Shown in pieces: positions 25,367-34,475 of a DNA stretch of 64,000 nucleotides (position 1 is the first letter of the stretch; each line of letters opens with the position of its first letter). The DNA lies in contig CAYRES010000009.1 of assembly GCA_964423425.1 (NCBI GenBank), positions 43,520 through 107,519 on the forward strand, read 5' to 3'. A program made the position numbers and the translations under genes. The notes beneath the pieces are model-generated. The model worked only from the letters and a program-made list of their open reading frames with translations. It was not told where the DNA came from and searched no databases. This stretch comes from CAYRES01 sp964423425. GTDB lineage: Bacteria > Actinomycetota > Thermoleophilia > RBG-16-64-13.

Positions 25367-26131
25367 CTACATACCGAGCCCGCCATCCACCGGCAGCACC
25401 ACTCCGGTGATGAAGCGCGCAGCATCGGAGGCTAGGAAGGTAACGGCCCACGCCACATCGCGCGGAGCACCGAGCATGGCGAGCGGTGTCCCTGCAAGGA
25501 TAGCCTGTCTCGCCTCGTCGGCAAGAGCCTCTGTCATCTCCGTCTGGATGTAGCCGGGGGCAACAGCGTTCACTCGCACGTTGCGAGGGCCCAGCTCCCG
25601 GGCCAGGCTCTTCGTGAGGCCGACCAGACCGGCCTTCGACGCCGCGTAGTTGGCCTGGCCCGCGTTGCCGCGAAGGCCCACCACGCTCGCCACATTGATG
25701 ATGCTCCCACTCCGCCGCTTCATCATGCCTCTGGCAACGGCTCTCGCCGCAAGAAACGCTCCCTTGAGGTTGACGGCGACCACAGATTCCCAGTCGGCTT
25801 CGGACATACGCACGAGAAGACCGTCGCGCGTGATGCCCGCGTTGTTGACCAGGATGTCGACGGGGCCGAGGGTCGATTCGGCCGTCGCCACGATACTCTG
25901 CACGTCGCTCTCGCTGGTGACATCGGCCGGAACGAACACCGCACTCCCTCCAGCCTCCTCTATGCCCCGCGCCACCGCAGCACCCTTTTCGGCGGCACCG
26001 GGAAGGTCGCTCACCACCGCGAGGGCTCCTCTCCGAGCCAAGTGCTCCACAATCTCCTTCCCGATGCCCCCTGCCGAGCCGGTCACCACAGCCACGCGGC
26101 CGGCGAGGCCCATGCCACCATCCATCGTCAT
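25367..26131 (-). CDS. fabG: 3-oxoacyl-ACP reductase
   Basis: A 254-residue short-chain dehydrogenase: NADPH motif TGSAGGIG, NNAG, catalytic Ser in NVASVVG and YAASKAG (Tyr-Lys), and PGYIQTEMT. It reduces the keto intermediate during fatty acid elongation. Its ATG overlaps the fabD stop by four bases. Fully consistent with FabG and with the operon context. Confidence 0.95.
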   Translation of the reverse strand: MTMDGGMGLAGRVAVVTGSAGGIGKEIVEHLARRGALAVVSDLPGAAEKGAAVARGIEEAGGSAVFVPADVTSESDVQSIVATAESTLGPVDILVNNAGITRDGLLVRMSEADWESVVAVNLKGAFLAARAVARGMMKRRSGSIINVASVVGLRGNAGQANYAASKAGLVGLTKSLARELGPRNVRVNAVAPGYIQTEMTEALADEARQAILAGTPLAMLGAPRDVAWAVTFLASDAARFITGVVLPVDGGLGM

Positions 26132-27174
26132 CCCGCCCTTCCTCCACAGCGCTCAATTGCTCGGCCGAGCCCTGAGTCTGACTCAGTATCGACCACCGGG
26201 ATTCCTTTGACCGTCTTGCGGACAAGACCGGACAGTACCCTGCCCGGCCCAATCTCGACGGCGAACTGTGGAGGGGCGGCGGTCGTGCCCTCCCGCCGTG
26301 GCGGGCTCACGGCTCCTTCCGGTCCACCATCTTCCGCCGCAGACATGTCGATCGAACCACCGGTGAGTTGACTGATGGCTTGAGCGAAACGTACGGGTGC
26401 GGTGACCTGGCGCACCAGCATGGGAACGATCTCGTCCACCCGGGGGAACGACAGCTCGGTGGAAGAGTAGAAGCACGGGTCCACCGACGCCGCCGGCTTC
26501 ACCTTCCTGAGTGCACGCTGCACCTCCTTGGCGGCCTCGGCCATGAGCGGGGAGTGAAACGCTCCCGCCACCTGAAGCCGGACGACCTTCTTGGCCCCTC
26601 GGCGTGTGCACTCGGCCTCAGCCTCCTCCAAGGCGGATAGCGCGCCGGAGATCACCACCTGTCCGGGACTGTTGAAGTTGGCGGGCCACACCCCGGGCAC
26701 ATTCTCACACGCGGCCTGCACCAAGGTGTCCGCCAAACCCAGAACGGCCGTCATCGCTCCCGGGTTCTCGAGAGAACACCGGCGCATGGCCTCTCCGCGG
26801 CGAACCACGACGTCAAGCGCGTCGCTGAAGGTCAGATGACCACAGGCCACCAGACCGGAGTAGTCTCCCAGGGAGTGCCCCACGACCACCCATGAGCGGA
26901 TCGAGGCCGCAGCCGTCTCCGGCCCGTCCGTGCTGCATGCAGCCTGCAGCACCCGCCACGCAGCGACGCTCGCCACAAACACGGCGACCTGCGCGCGATC
27001 GGTGCGTGTGAGTTCCTCAGGAGGGCCTTCGGAACACAAACGACGCACATCGTAGCCAACCGCCTCGGAAGCCTCCTCGTACACCGCGGCCGCCGCCGGG
27101 AAGCCTTCCCACAGGTGTCGGCCCATACCGACACCCTGGCTGCCCTGTCCTGGAAACATGCCGAGTATCTTCAT
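26128..27174 (-). CDS. fabD: Malonyl-CoA:ACP transacylase
   Basis: A 348-residue transacylase: FPGQGSQ at the N-terminus, active-site GHSLGDY, Arg in VRRGEAM, His in GAFHSPLM, and the closing VEIGPGRVLSGL. An insertion of about 28 residues, rich in Gly, Pro, Glu and Ala, separates ISQLTGG from the final VEIGPG strand, which is not usual for FabD. Overlaps fabH by four bases at its start (ATGA) and fabG likewise at its end. Confidence 0.95.
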   Translation of the reverse strand: MKILGMFPGQGSQGVGMGRHLWEGFPAAAAVYEEASEAVGYDVRRLCSEGPPEELTRTDRAQVAVFVASVAAWRVLQAACSTDGPETAAASIRSWVVVGHSLGDYSGLVACGHLTFSDALDVVVRRGEAMRRCSLENPGAMTAVLGLADTLVQAACENVPGVWPANFNSPGQVVISGALSALEEAEAECTRRGAKKVVRLQVAGAFHSPLMAEAAKEVQRALRKVKPAASVDPCFYSSTELSFPRVDEIVPMLVRQVTAPVRFAQAISQLTGGSIDMSAAEDGGPEGAVSPPRREGTTAAPPQFAVEIGPGRVLSGLVRKTVKGIPVVDTESDSGLGRAIERCGGRAG

Positions 27175-28253
27175 GTCAGCCCGGCTCCCTCACTCGACTC
27201 CGACATCTCCGCCTTGCCTCCTCCCCGGTCACTCGGCCGACCGCCTGCGATGCCCCTGTCCGTCGCCGCCCACGAGAGAAGGCACGAACCCCACGTGAGG
27301 CCGGCGCCGAACCCCATGAGGAGCACGAGATTCCCCGGGTTGAGCACCCCCGCAGAACGGGCCTCCTGCAGACACAGCGGAATCGACGCGCACGAAGTGT
27401 TGCCATACCGTTCGAGGTTGGTCCACACGCGTTCCCTGAGGATGCCAAGTGTCTTTGCCGCACTCTCGATAATGCGAAGGTTGGCCTGGTGCGGAACGAG
27501 AAGGTCGACGTCTTCAACAGCGTGCCCTGCACGCGCAAGTACCCTGCCAGCGCTGTCGGGAACCACCCTGGTGGCGAAGCGGTAGACTTCCCGCCCCTCC
27601 ATCTTGAGGAAGTGGGCCCGCTCATCGACGGTCTCGTGGCTGGCCGGCAGACGGGAGCCACCGGCGGGAATGCTGAGCAGGTCGGCACCAGAGCCGTCGT
27701 TTCCCAAGTCAAAGCCGAGAATACGTTCCGGAGTGTGAGTGGCCGAGACGACCACTGCACCCGCCGCGTCGCCGAAGAGAACTGCCGTGCTCCTGTCAGA
27801 CCAATCGAGCAGGTGGGATATGACTTCCGCCCCTACCAGAAGAACATGGTCGGCCATGCCCGATTCGACAAACGCGGAGGCGACGGACAATCCGTAGACG
27901 AAGCCGGTGCACCCTGCCGAAAGGTCAAACGCTCCCGCGTTCACCGCCCCCACCGCGTGAGCCACACGAGATGCCGTGGCCGGCATGATGTGATCGGGCG
28001 AGATGCTGGCTACCACAACGAGCCTCACCTGGGAGGGAAGGACCCCGGCGTCATCAAGAGCCGCGGCCGCCGCCCGCGCACCCAAGTCCGAGGCAGCAGT
28101 CAGCTCATCGGCGATGTGCCTTTGCCGTATACCCGTCCTCTGCCTGATCCAGGCGTCGGATGTATCGAGTCCAAGCGCCAAGTCGTCGTTCGTGACCACA
28201 GCCTCTGGTACGTAGGTACCGATACCCGATATGGCCGAGCCTCGAGGTTTCAC
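27171..28253 (-). CDS. fabH: Beta-ketoacyl-ACP synthase III
   Basis: A 360-residue initiation condensing enzyme: ISGIGTYVPEAVVTN at the start, WIRQRTGI, catalytic Cys in SAGCTGFVYG, His in VPHQAN and Asn in YGNTSCASIP. It condenses an acyl-CoA primer with malonyl-ACP. The start is uncertain: GTG 28253 fits the conserved N-terminus, whereas the open frame to TTG 28322 overlaps fabZ. A roughly 30-residue C-terminal tail beyond the core encodes the fabD ribosome region. Confidence 0.93.
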   Translation of the reverse strand: MKPRGSAISGIGTYVPEAVVTNDDLALGLDTSDAWIRQRTGIRQRHIADELTAASDLGARAAAAALDDAGVLPSQVRLVVVASISPDHIMPATASRVAHAVGAVNAGAFDLSAGCTGFVYGLSVASAFVESGMADHVLLVGAEVISHLLDWSDRSTAVLFGDAAGAVVVSATHTPERILGFDLGNDGSGADLLSIPAGGSRLPASHETVDERAHFLKMEGREVYRFATRVVPDSAGRVLARAGHAVEDVDLLVPHQANLRIIESAAKTLGILRERVWTNLERYGNTSCASIPLCLQEARSAGVLNPGNLVLLMGFGAGLTWGSCLLSWAATDRGIAGGRPSDRGGGKAEMSESSEGAGLT

Positions 28254-28299
28254 TGAGCCGGCCCGGTGTTCGAGATGGGCTGAAGCCGGGCAGGCACGA

Positions 28300-28737
28300 T
28301 CACGGCCGATCGACAACCGCAAATGTCAAGAGAGCCGTGCAGGCGACTTCATCACCTACATAGGCTCGCCCCTCGCCCTTGCCCACCGCTCCACGCGAAC
28401 GCGTGAGCGAAACCTCCAAGCGCAGGATGTCACCGGGCACGACATTCCTGCGAAAGCGGGCCTTCTCCACACCACCGAACAGGGCGAGCTTCCCCTTGTT
28501 CTCGCCGAGTGACAGCACCGCGACCGCCCCCGCCTGCGCCAAGGCCTCAATCTGGAGCACACCGGGCATGACCGGGTATCCGGGAAAATGGCCACGAAAG
28601 AAATCCTCCCCGCCCGTCACGTGCTTCTCGGCAGTCACTCGGACACCGGGGTCGAGGTACGTCACGACGTCGAGCAGGAGAAAGGGCTCTCGGTGAGGGA
28701 TGATCGCCTCTATGTCCGCCCTCTGCAACATGCACAT
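28300..28737 (-). CDS. fabZ: 3-hydroxyacyl-ACP dehydratase
   Basis: A hot-dog-fold dehydratase of about 145 residues: IPHREPFLLLD, the active-site helix HFPGYPVMPGVLQIEALAQ, and a C-terminal VARG-like AVGKGEGRAYV strand. First gene of the operon fabZ-fabH-fabD-fabG-fabF-accD-accA. ATG 28737 or 28731 is likely; a weak GGGG precedes the former. It is divergent from the exonuclease/GIY-YIG gene. Confidence 0.93.
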   Translation of the reverse strand: MCMLQRADIEAIIPHREPFLLLDVVTYLDPGVRVTAEKHVTGGEDFFRGHFPGYPVMPGVLQIEALAQAGAVAVLSLGENKGKLALFGGVEKARFRRNVVPGDILRLEVSLTRSRGAVGKGEGRAYVGDEVACTALLTFAVVDRP

Positions 28738-28821
28738 ATCCCCGTCGGCCTCTTGGCCCACACTTCAGTGGATTCGCCCGGGGCAAGGATGGAGAATGCG
28801 TCCCCGGAGTGAGGTAGTATT

Positions 28822-30819
28822 GTGGCCCATGAGCCCGTCGTTTTCAACCCGCCACGAAGGCTCGGCCCCTTGCAGCTGCAGCTGTCTCTGACTCTGGCCG
28901 ACGATCTGTACGAATCGTTGCTTCTGGAGGGCGAACCCTTCGCTCACGAAGACGCCGCCCGCCACATACTCGCGCTTCAGCGTGCGCCGGCGGATCTCTG
29001 TGGACAGATCATGCGCTCACTGGTTGCCGAAGACCCCCGTTTCTCCTGGCACGAGGGTGGGCGCATCGGTTTGGCAGAGTGGTCGGCGAAGGACCCCGAT
29101 CTCGCAGAGGTCTCCTTCGTTGTGGTCGACCTGGAAACCACCGGCTCGCGCCCCGGCCCCTGCAAGATCACAGAGATAGGAGCGGTCAGGATAGAAGACT
29201 TGGGAGTCTCCGCCTCCTTTCATTCTCTGATCAACCCACGGCGCCCCATACCACCTGCCATTACCAAGCTCACCGGCATCACTTCAGACATGGTTCGTGA
29301 AGCTCCTCCCATCGAGCATGTCCTTCCCGGCTTCCTGAGCTTCGCGGAGGGGGCGATCGTGGTCGCCCACAACGCACCATTCGACCTCGCCTTCCTCAAC
29401 TACGAGTTGGGCCGAACACGGGGAAGGCGTATAGGCGAAGGTGCATTCGACACCGTCAGGATGTCACGACGCCTGGCCCCCGGCCTCCCCAACCATCGCC
29501 TTGGCACTGTCGCCGGTGCATTCGGCTTCCCCGGCGTCACCTTCCACCGCGCCTTGGCAGACGCCGAAGCCACAGCACACGTGTTCCTGGCGCTGATCGG
29601 CCGTCTGCAGGAGCGCGACATCACCACACTCCAGGCTGCACGGGCCTTCATCAATCCCAGCCCCAGCATGCGTCTGCGCCAATTGGTGAGCGGCGACATC
29701 CCCCGCCGCCCGGGCACCTATCGTTTTGTGGGCAAAGACGGCACCGTCTTATACGTGGGCAAGGCCGATCAACTCCGCAACCGCATCCGGTCGTACTTCG
29801 TCCCCAGCGCCGCGCACTCCCGGCGCATTCGCCAGGCTCTGCGCCACGCTGAGTCGGTGGTCTGGGAAGAGGCCGACACTCCCCTCGAGGCCGTCGTCCG
29901 CGAGCAGGAGCAGATCCTCGAGTACCGGCCGGCCGGTAATGTTCGTGGCCGCCGGCCCGAATCCTACGTATACCTGAAAGCGCTGGCCTCGGCCGGCACT
30001 CTACGGCTGCAAACGAGCCGCCGTCCCGGTCCCACCCCCGCCGGCAAAGGAGGGGCCGCACACGTCGGCGCACCCGGCACCGTGACGCTCGGCCCTTTCC
30101 GCGGCCCCGCGAGGGTCAAGAACGCGGTTGACCTCTTGCGCCGCTGCTATCCTCTTGCCCGCTGTACCCGCACCACTGCACCCAACAGCTGCATCTATCT
30201 ACACACCGGCCGCTGCCTCGCACCCTGCAACGGCGATCCGAAGGCTACCGAGCGCCACAATCACCTGGTCGCCGACCTCCTCGCCTGGGTGGCCGGCTCC
30301 TCGACCGCTCACACAGTCGACCCACTCGCCGAGGGACAGGCTTCTATGCACCGACTGTCCCGGGCACTCCGGTTCGAAGAGGCAGAGCGCGTGCGGGCGG
30401 CCATCGACGACTTGGCTGCGCTCCAGAAGTCGTATCAAGCCCTCGCCGAGGCTGCGGAGATACATTTCGCAGCGCTCTTCCCGCTCAGAGCAAGCGCCAG
30501 CTCGCAGCCGGAATACATCCGCGTCAATATCGTCTGGGGGGGAGTGCTCCTTCGAGCATTCACCGTCTCAGCGGCGACGGCACCGCTCGAGGTCGGCCGC
30601 GCAGTACGCGGCCTCCCACCGGCCCGCCGCCCCGGCCCTTTCCTGTCCGTGGCTCCCGAAGAGGTGGACACCCTTCTCGCAGTGAGACGCTGGACGCTCG
30701 ACTCACCAGGCTGCGACATCATCCACTCACCCCAGCCGGAGGAAGCGGAGGCAACCCGGAGAGAGTGGGCGAGTGCCGTGGTCAGACGCTCACTCGAGCT
30801 GCTCACCGGTCACGCCTGA
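28822..30819 (+). CDS. DEDD 3'-5' exonuclease fused to GIY-YIG (UvrC N-terminal-like) nuclease
   Basis: A 665-residue fusion. Residues about 95-265 form a DnaQ-type exonuclease with VVDLETTG (DxE), AHNAPFDLAFL and HRALADAEA. Residues about 290-380 form a GIY-YIG domain with PGTYRF and VLYVGKADQLRNRIRSYF. Residues about 510-545 contain a UVR-like helix (LRFEEAERVRAAIDDL) as in UvrC/UvrB contacts. The UvrC RNase H-like second nuclease is not evident. Actinobacteria carry this architecture as a UvrC/Cho-related repair protein. GTG 28822 has GGAGTGAGG eight bases upstream. Presumed role: incision and trimming in DNA repair. Confidence 0.88.
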   Translation: MAHEPVVFNPPRRLGPLQLQLSLTLADDLYESLLLEGEPFAHEDAARHILALQRAPADLCGQIMRSLVAEDPRFSWHEGGRIGLAEWSAKDPDLAEVSFVVVDLETTGSRPGPCKITEIGAVRIEDLGVSASFHSLINPRRPIPPAITKLTGITSDMVREAPPIEHVLPGFLSFAEGAIVVAHNAPFDLAFLNYELGRTRGRRIGEGAFDTVRMSRRLAPGLPNHRLGTVAGAFGFPGVTFHRALADAEATAHVFLALIGRLQERDITTLQAARAFINPSPSMRLRQLVSGDIPRRPGTYRFVGKDGTVLYVGKADQLRNRIRSYFVPSAAHSRRIRQALRHAESVVWEEADTPLEAVVREQEQILEYRPAGNVRGRRPESYVYLKALASAGTLRLQTSRRPGPTPAGKGGAAHVGAPGTVTLGPFRGPARVKNAVDLLRRCYPLARCTRTTAPNSCIYLHTGRCLAPCNGDPKATERHNHLVADLLAWVAGSSTAHTVDPLAEGQASMHRLSRALRFEEAERVRAAIDDLAALQKSYQALAEAAEIHFAALFPLRASASSQPEYIRVNIVWGGVLLRAFTVSAATAPLEVGRAVRGLPPARRPGPFLSVAPEEVDTLLAVRRWTLDSPGCDIIHSPQPEEAEATRREWASAVVRRSLELLTGHA

Positions 30820-30868
30820 AGGTGCTCGAGGCCGTCGGCTCTGCCGTGGCCTCACACTGATACGTGAC

Positions 30869-31054
30869 TCAGACCGAGGCTACTTCCCTCTGCGGCACTT
30901 GATGCCCACGCGCCCTCATCACCGTAAGGAGGAGACTACGATCGATCTTGCCTTTGTAAATGGGGATACCCTCTTCCAGGCAGAACTGTACCAGGCCGCG
31001 TATCTCCCACCCGAACTCTCTCGCCAGTTCCTCGGGAGTGAAGTGCTGGGCCAT
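30869..31054 (-). CDS. Small conserved-looking protein, 61 aa
   Basis: ATG 31054 is preceded by AAAGGAGAAG at good spacing. The 61-residue product (start MAQHFTPEELAREFGWEI) has a helix-turn-helix-like beginning followed by FCLEEGIPIYKGKID, as in small excisionase/MerR-type DNA-binding proteins or a nucleotide-pocket lid. I do not recognise it. It stands alone, separated from moeA by a terminator. Confidence 0.55.
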   Translation of the reverse strand: MAQHFTPEELAREFGWEIRGLVQFCLEEGIPIYKGKIDRSLLLTVMRARGHQVPQREVASV

Positions 31055-31102
31055 CACTTCTCCTTTCAGGGCAGTTCGCCGCTCTCTACCAGAAGATGCA
31101 AA

Positions 31103-31130
31103 GGCCCGGCAGCACAGGAGCAGCCGGGCC
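31103..31130 (-). terminator. Rho-independent-like terminator after moeA
   Basis: GGCCCGGC and GCCGGGCC form an eight-bp GC stem over a 12-base loop; on the minus strand it is followed by TTTGCATCTT. It lies about 130 bp after the moeA stop and before the small 61-aa gene. Confidence 0.65.
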
Positions 31131-31257
31131 CTAGACGGAAGTCTCGTTGTGGGCAAGCACATTCATACTACCTAGATTGTAACCCCAATGCCGCGCACGG
31201 GCAACATCCTCCTCGTAGACGTCCCCCCCCGAACACTCCAAGCCCAAGACACTGCCC

Positions 31258-32481
31258 CTACGGTTCCAGCAACTCCTCCCCGAAGACCACGCACTCGGCC
31301 TCCTCTCCCTTCTTTCGCCCCCCGCCGTCCACAGGGATGAAGACGAGAGCGTTGGCTCGAGCCATGGTGGTGAGCACTCCGGACCCCTGCCCGCCCGCCG
31401 AGTATGCGCGGAGGCCTTCTCCCTCGCGCCGGACAATCACACGGAGCACTCGCGTGCGGTCCCCCTGGTTGACGAAGTCCTCCGCGAGCACCGCCCGCCT
31501 CACCGGGCGGACGACGCGAGCGTGACCCATCATGCGCAGCAGAGCGGGGCGGATGAACAGCTCGAAAGAGATCATCGCCGCACCCGGATTGCCCGGTACC
31601 CCGAACACGAGAGTCCTCCCGCGCACCCCGAAAGCGAGGGGCCTCCCAGGCTTCATCGCGACGCCCCACAACCGCCGCTCCACCCCCAGCTCCTCCTGAG
31701 CCTCTTTGACGAAGTCGAACTCACCCACCGACACGCCCCCGGACGTGATCAGCACATCGTAGCTGAGCCCTTGGCGCATGGCGGCCAAGGTCTTCTCGAA
31801 GTCGTCGGCGGCAATGCCGAGGCGATCGGCCGAGATGCCGAGTTCCCGGCACTGGGCAAGGGCAGTGTAACTGTTGGAGTCAAAGATCTGCCCCGGAGCC
31901 GGCCGGCCTCCCGGCTCCACGAGCTCGCTCCCGGTCGCGAGCACGGCCACGCGGGGAAAGCGATGCACCCACACTTCTTGCCGGCCCATGCTAGCCGCCA
32001 CCCCCATCTGCGCGGGGCCCATTCGTTCGCCCGCCGAGATGACGACATCTCCGGCGTGGAGATCCTCACCGGCAGGGCGGACGTGTGTGCCGGGCCGAAG
32101 TGGACTGGCCACTCTCAGGTAGCCCTCGCCCTCCTCCACCTCCTCCCAGGGGACTACCGCATCCGCTCCAGAAGGAAGTGGAGCTCCGGTCATGATCTTC
32201 GCCGCCTCCCCCGGACCGATGACACGATTGGACACATCGCCCGCAGCGATGACCTCCACCACGTTCAACAGGGCGGGAGACCCAGGAGACGCCGGCTCTG
32301 TGTCTTCGGCTCTCAGCGCATAGCCGTCCATGGCTGAGTTGTCGAAGGGTGGCACATCTGCGCCGGCGCTGATGTCTCTCGTCGCAACGTGACCCACGGC
32401 GTCAATGAGCGGGAGCTTTACTTCGGGCAAAGGGAAGCACTCACGAAGCACCAGTCTCCTTGCCTCTTCAATACTTACCAT
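31258..32481 (-). CDS. moeA: Molybdopterin molybdotransferase
   Basis: A 407-residue MoeA: DVPPFDNSAMDGYALRAED near residue 50, GEAAKIMTGAPLPSGADAVV, the MoCF/MogA-like domain with TGSELVEPGG, LITSGGVSVGEFDF and VFGVPGNPGAAMISFE, and a C-terminal beta domain. It inserts molybdate into adenylylated molybdopterin. ATG 32481 has a GGAGG upstream. It would serve the molybdenum hydroxylase encoded at 58225-62023. No other moa/mog genes are in the window. Confidence 0.95.
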   Translation of the reverse strand: MVSIEEARRLVLRECFPLPEVKLPLIDAVGHVATRDISAGADVPPFDNSAMDGYALRAEDTEPASPGSPALLNVVEVIAAGDVSNRVIGPGEAAKIMTGAPLPSGADAVVPWEEVEEGEGYLRVASPLRPGTHVRPAGEDLHAGDVVISAGERMGPAQMGVAASMGRQEVWVHRFPRVAVLATGSELVEPGGRPAPGQIFDSNSYTALAQCRELGISADRLGIAADDFEKTLAAMRQGLSYDVLITSGGVSVGEFDFVKEAQEELGVERRLWGVAMKPGRPLAFGVRGRTLVFGVPGNPGAAMISFELFIRPALLRMMGHARVVRPVRRAVLAEDFVNQGDRTRVLRVIVRREGEGLRAYSAGGQGSGVLTTMARANALVFIPVDGGGRKKGEEAECVVFGEELLEP

Positions 32482-32590
32482 TCGGGCACCCTCCACATGT
32501 ACGAGCCCTGGTGGGACGGCCACACCTGCCTTCACACCCATATTCGCACGCCGGAGGCACTCCGGGATGACGCTCCGCAATGCCACCGGT

Positions 32591-32620
32591 TTGCTAAAGA
32601 GCACTTGGACCGCCTAGAAT
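32591..32620 (+). promoter_or_regulatory. Promoter TTGCTA-18-TAGAAT
   Basis: TTGCTA (32591-32596) and TAGAAT (32615-32620) are 18 bp apart, 26 bp before ATG 32646, with GGGGAG between. Confidence 0.55.
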
Positions 32621-32645
32621 CTCCTCGAAGACTCGGGGAGACACG

Positions 32646-34475
32646 ATGCAGATCCTGATACGCAGCCGCTTGGCCGACCGCGTGTGGCGCTGGCGGAAAC
32701 TAACATACACTCTCAGCGCCAGCCTGGCCATTCTCGGCGTTGTGATGACATTCCTGTCGATCTCCGCCCCCGCCCTGGTGGTCGAATCGGTGCATGACCC
32801 CACGTTCTTCGACGGCCAGCGGGCCTTCTGGGCGGCAGAAGAATTTGCCCGCCTGTATCCCGAGCGCTCCATCGGTTCCACGGAAGCGCAAGGTGCCGCC
32901 GCGTGGTGCGAAGACCGGCTGGGGACGCTCGACATTCCCTACGAGAGCGATCGTTTCCCGATTCCGTTTGGAGACAGGCTCATCGAGGTGACCAACATCC
33001 AGGTCGTGTTACCGGGCCCCAGCAGCGAGACCGTTTTGGTGACCGCCCCACGCAACCCCGAGGCATCCAGCGGCCTCTCCGCCATCGCCGGCGCCACCGG
33101 CACAGCAATGATCATCGACTTGGCCCAAGTCTTCTCCACTCGCCCCCACGACAAGACCATCGTCTTTCTGTCCACCGAAGAAGGCGGCTTCGGTGGTCTT
33201 GGAGTAACGCACTTCTTGCGCTCCTACCCGCGGGCCGACGACATCACCGTGGTCATATCGCTGCAGGGCCTGGGTTATGAGTTGCGCGACACCCTCACCG
33301 GCGCCATCACCGGTCCGGGTATGGCCACTCCCGGCTGGCTTGTGGAATTGACCTCCCGCGTGCTTGCCGACTCCAAGCTCTCTATGAACCTGCCCAGCTT
33401 CGAGCAACAGATAGCCGACCAAGCGCTGAGGATCTACTCGGGGGAACAGGTGGCGGGCCTTCGCGCCAAGAAGGCCTCCATCATGATTCACGACGTAGGG
33501 GAGGGTACAGTCCGTCCGGCAGGGCTCGCCACCCAGGGAGCCGCCATAGAAAGGCTCCTCTTGTCTCTCGACCAAGGGGGCCGCCTTCCCAGTGACCCCG
33601 GCACCGCAATGGTGCTCTCCTCGGGTCGTTATGTCACGAGCCGCACTCTCGCCATCTTCGGCTTCCTGCTTCTCGCACCCGCCTTGGCCATGGCCCTCAC
33701 CTGGCTGGCCGTCAACCGCCTGTCGCCGGCTGGCTGGCTGCGCCACCTGGGAAACATGGCCTCCTTCGTGCTGCCCCTCGGCGTCTTGTCGCTGCTGGTC
33801 TGGACGGCGGCACGCATCGGGCTGCTTCCTAGATATCAATTCCAGGCCGTCCAGTTGGGGCCCACCGCGGTGCGCCCCAACTGGATCGCAGTCGGTGTCA
33901 TCGTCATCGTGGGACTCAGCCTCTTCGTCCTCTCCCGCCATCTCTTCGGGTACCTCCGGCCCAGGGAGCCCCGTATGGTGACAGAGATCGCCAAGCTGAG
34001 TTCGGGTCTGCTGCTTCTTGTCGTCGGCCTTGTTCTGCTCAACGCGGGTTCTGTGTTCTCGGTCATCAATGCGCTCACCATCGCCTGGATATGGCCTCTC
34101 ACCACCTGCTTCCGCGAGCTACGCAATCCGGTCCTTCACTGGTGGCCCCAGCCGCGCTCGAACACCCTGCTCCTGCTCATGGGACTCACCGCCCCACTGC
34201 TCCTCTACGTCTACCTGGTGATCAACACAGGAACGAACTTCTTCACCGGGTGGTGGTTCCTCACCCTGCAGATGGTCTCCGGAGCCTACGGCGTGTCCGG
34301 ACCGACGGCGGTGGTGTTCCTTATGGCGAGCTTCCTGCTGCTCCTGGGAGTCAAACGGTTGGAGCTCCTTCCCTTGGAGTCCCTTGAACAACGCGACGAA
34401 AGCTCGCTCGTCTCCCTGCCGCCTCCGCGGGTACGAAAGGTCGCCAAACCTACCGTGGACCGACAGACCGACTGA
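32646..34475 (+). CDS. Polytopic membrane protein with degenerate M28-peptidase-like domain
   Basis: A 609-residue protein. One transmembrane helix (about 20-45), then an extracytoplasmic domain of roughly 250 residues with the M28 aminopeptidase layout, then a C-terminal block of about seven or eight helices (about 330-590). In the M28 core the catalytic EE is kept (FLSTEEGGFGGLG), but the usual AHxD reads APRN, the DDN-type ligand is missing from the GATGTAMIIDLA helix, and the later LDxxG Asp is Gln (SLQGLG). It is therefore probably not an active zinc peptidase. The overall plan resembles ER Fxna-type peptidases. Convergently overlaps the next gene by 26 bp. Confidence 0.75.
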   Translation: MQILIRSRLADRVWRWRKLTYTLSASLAILGVVMTFLSISAPALVVESVHDPTFFDGQRAFWAAEEFARLYPERSIGSTEAQGAAAWCEDRLGTLDIPYESDRFPIPFGDRLIEVTNIQVVLPGPSSETVLVTAPRNPEASSGLSAIAGATGTAMIIDLAQVFSTRPHDKTIVFLSTEEGGFGGLGVTHFLRSYPRADDITVVISLQGLGYELRDTLTGAITGPGMATPGWLVELTSRVLADSKLSMNLPSFEQQIADQALRIYSGEQVAGLRAKKASIMIHDVGEGTVRPAGLATQGAAIERLLLSLDQGGRLPSDPGTAMVLSSGRYVTSRTLAIFGFLLLAPALAMALTWLAVNRLSPAGWLRHLGNMASFVLPLGVLSLLVWTAARIGLLPRYQFQAVQLGPTAVRPNWIAVGVIVIVGLSLFVLSRHLFGYLRPREPRMVTEIAKLSSGLLLLVVGLVLLNAGSVFSVINALTIAWIWPLTTCFRELRNPVLHWWPQPRSNTLLLLMGLTAPLLLYVYLVINTGTNFFTGWWFLTLQMVSGAYGVSGPTAVVFLMASFLLLLGVKRLELLPLESLEQRDESSLVSLPPPRVRKVAKPTVDRQTD

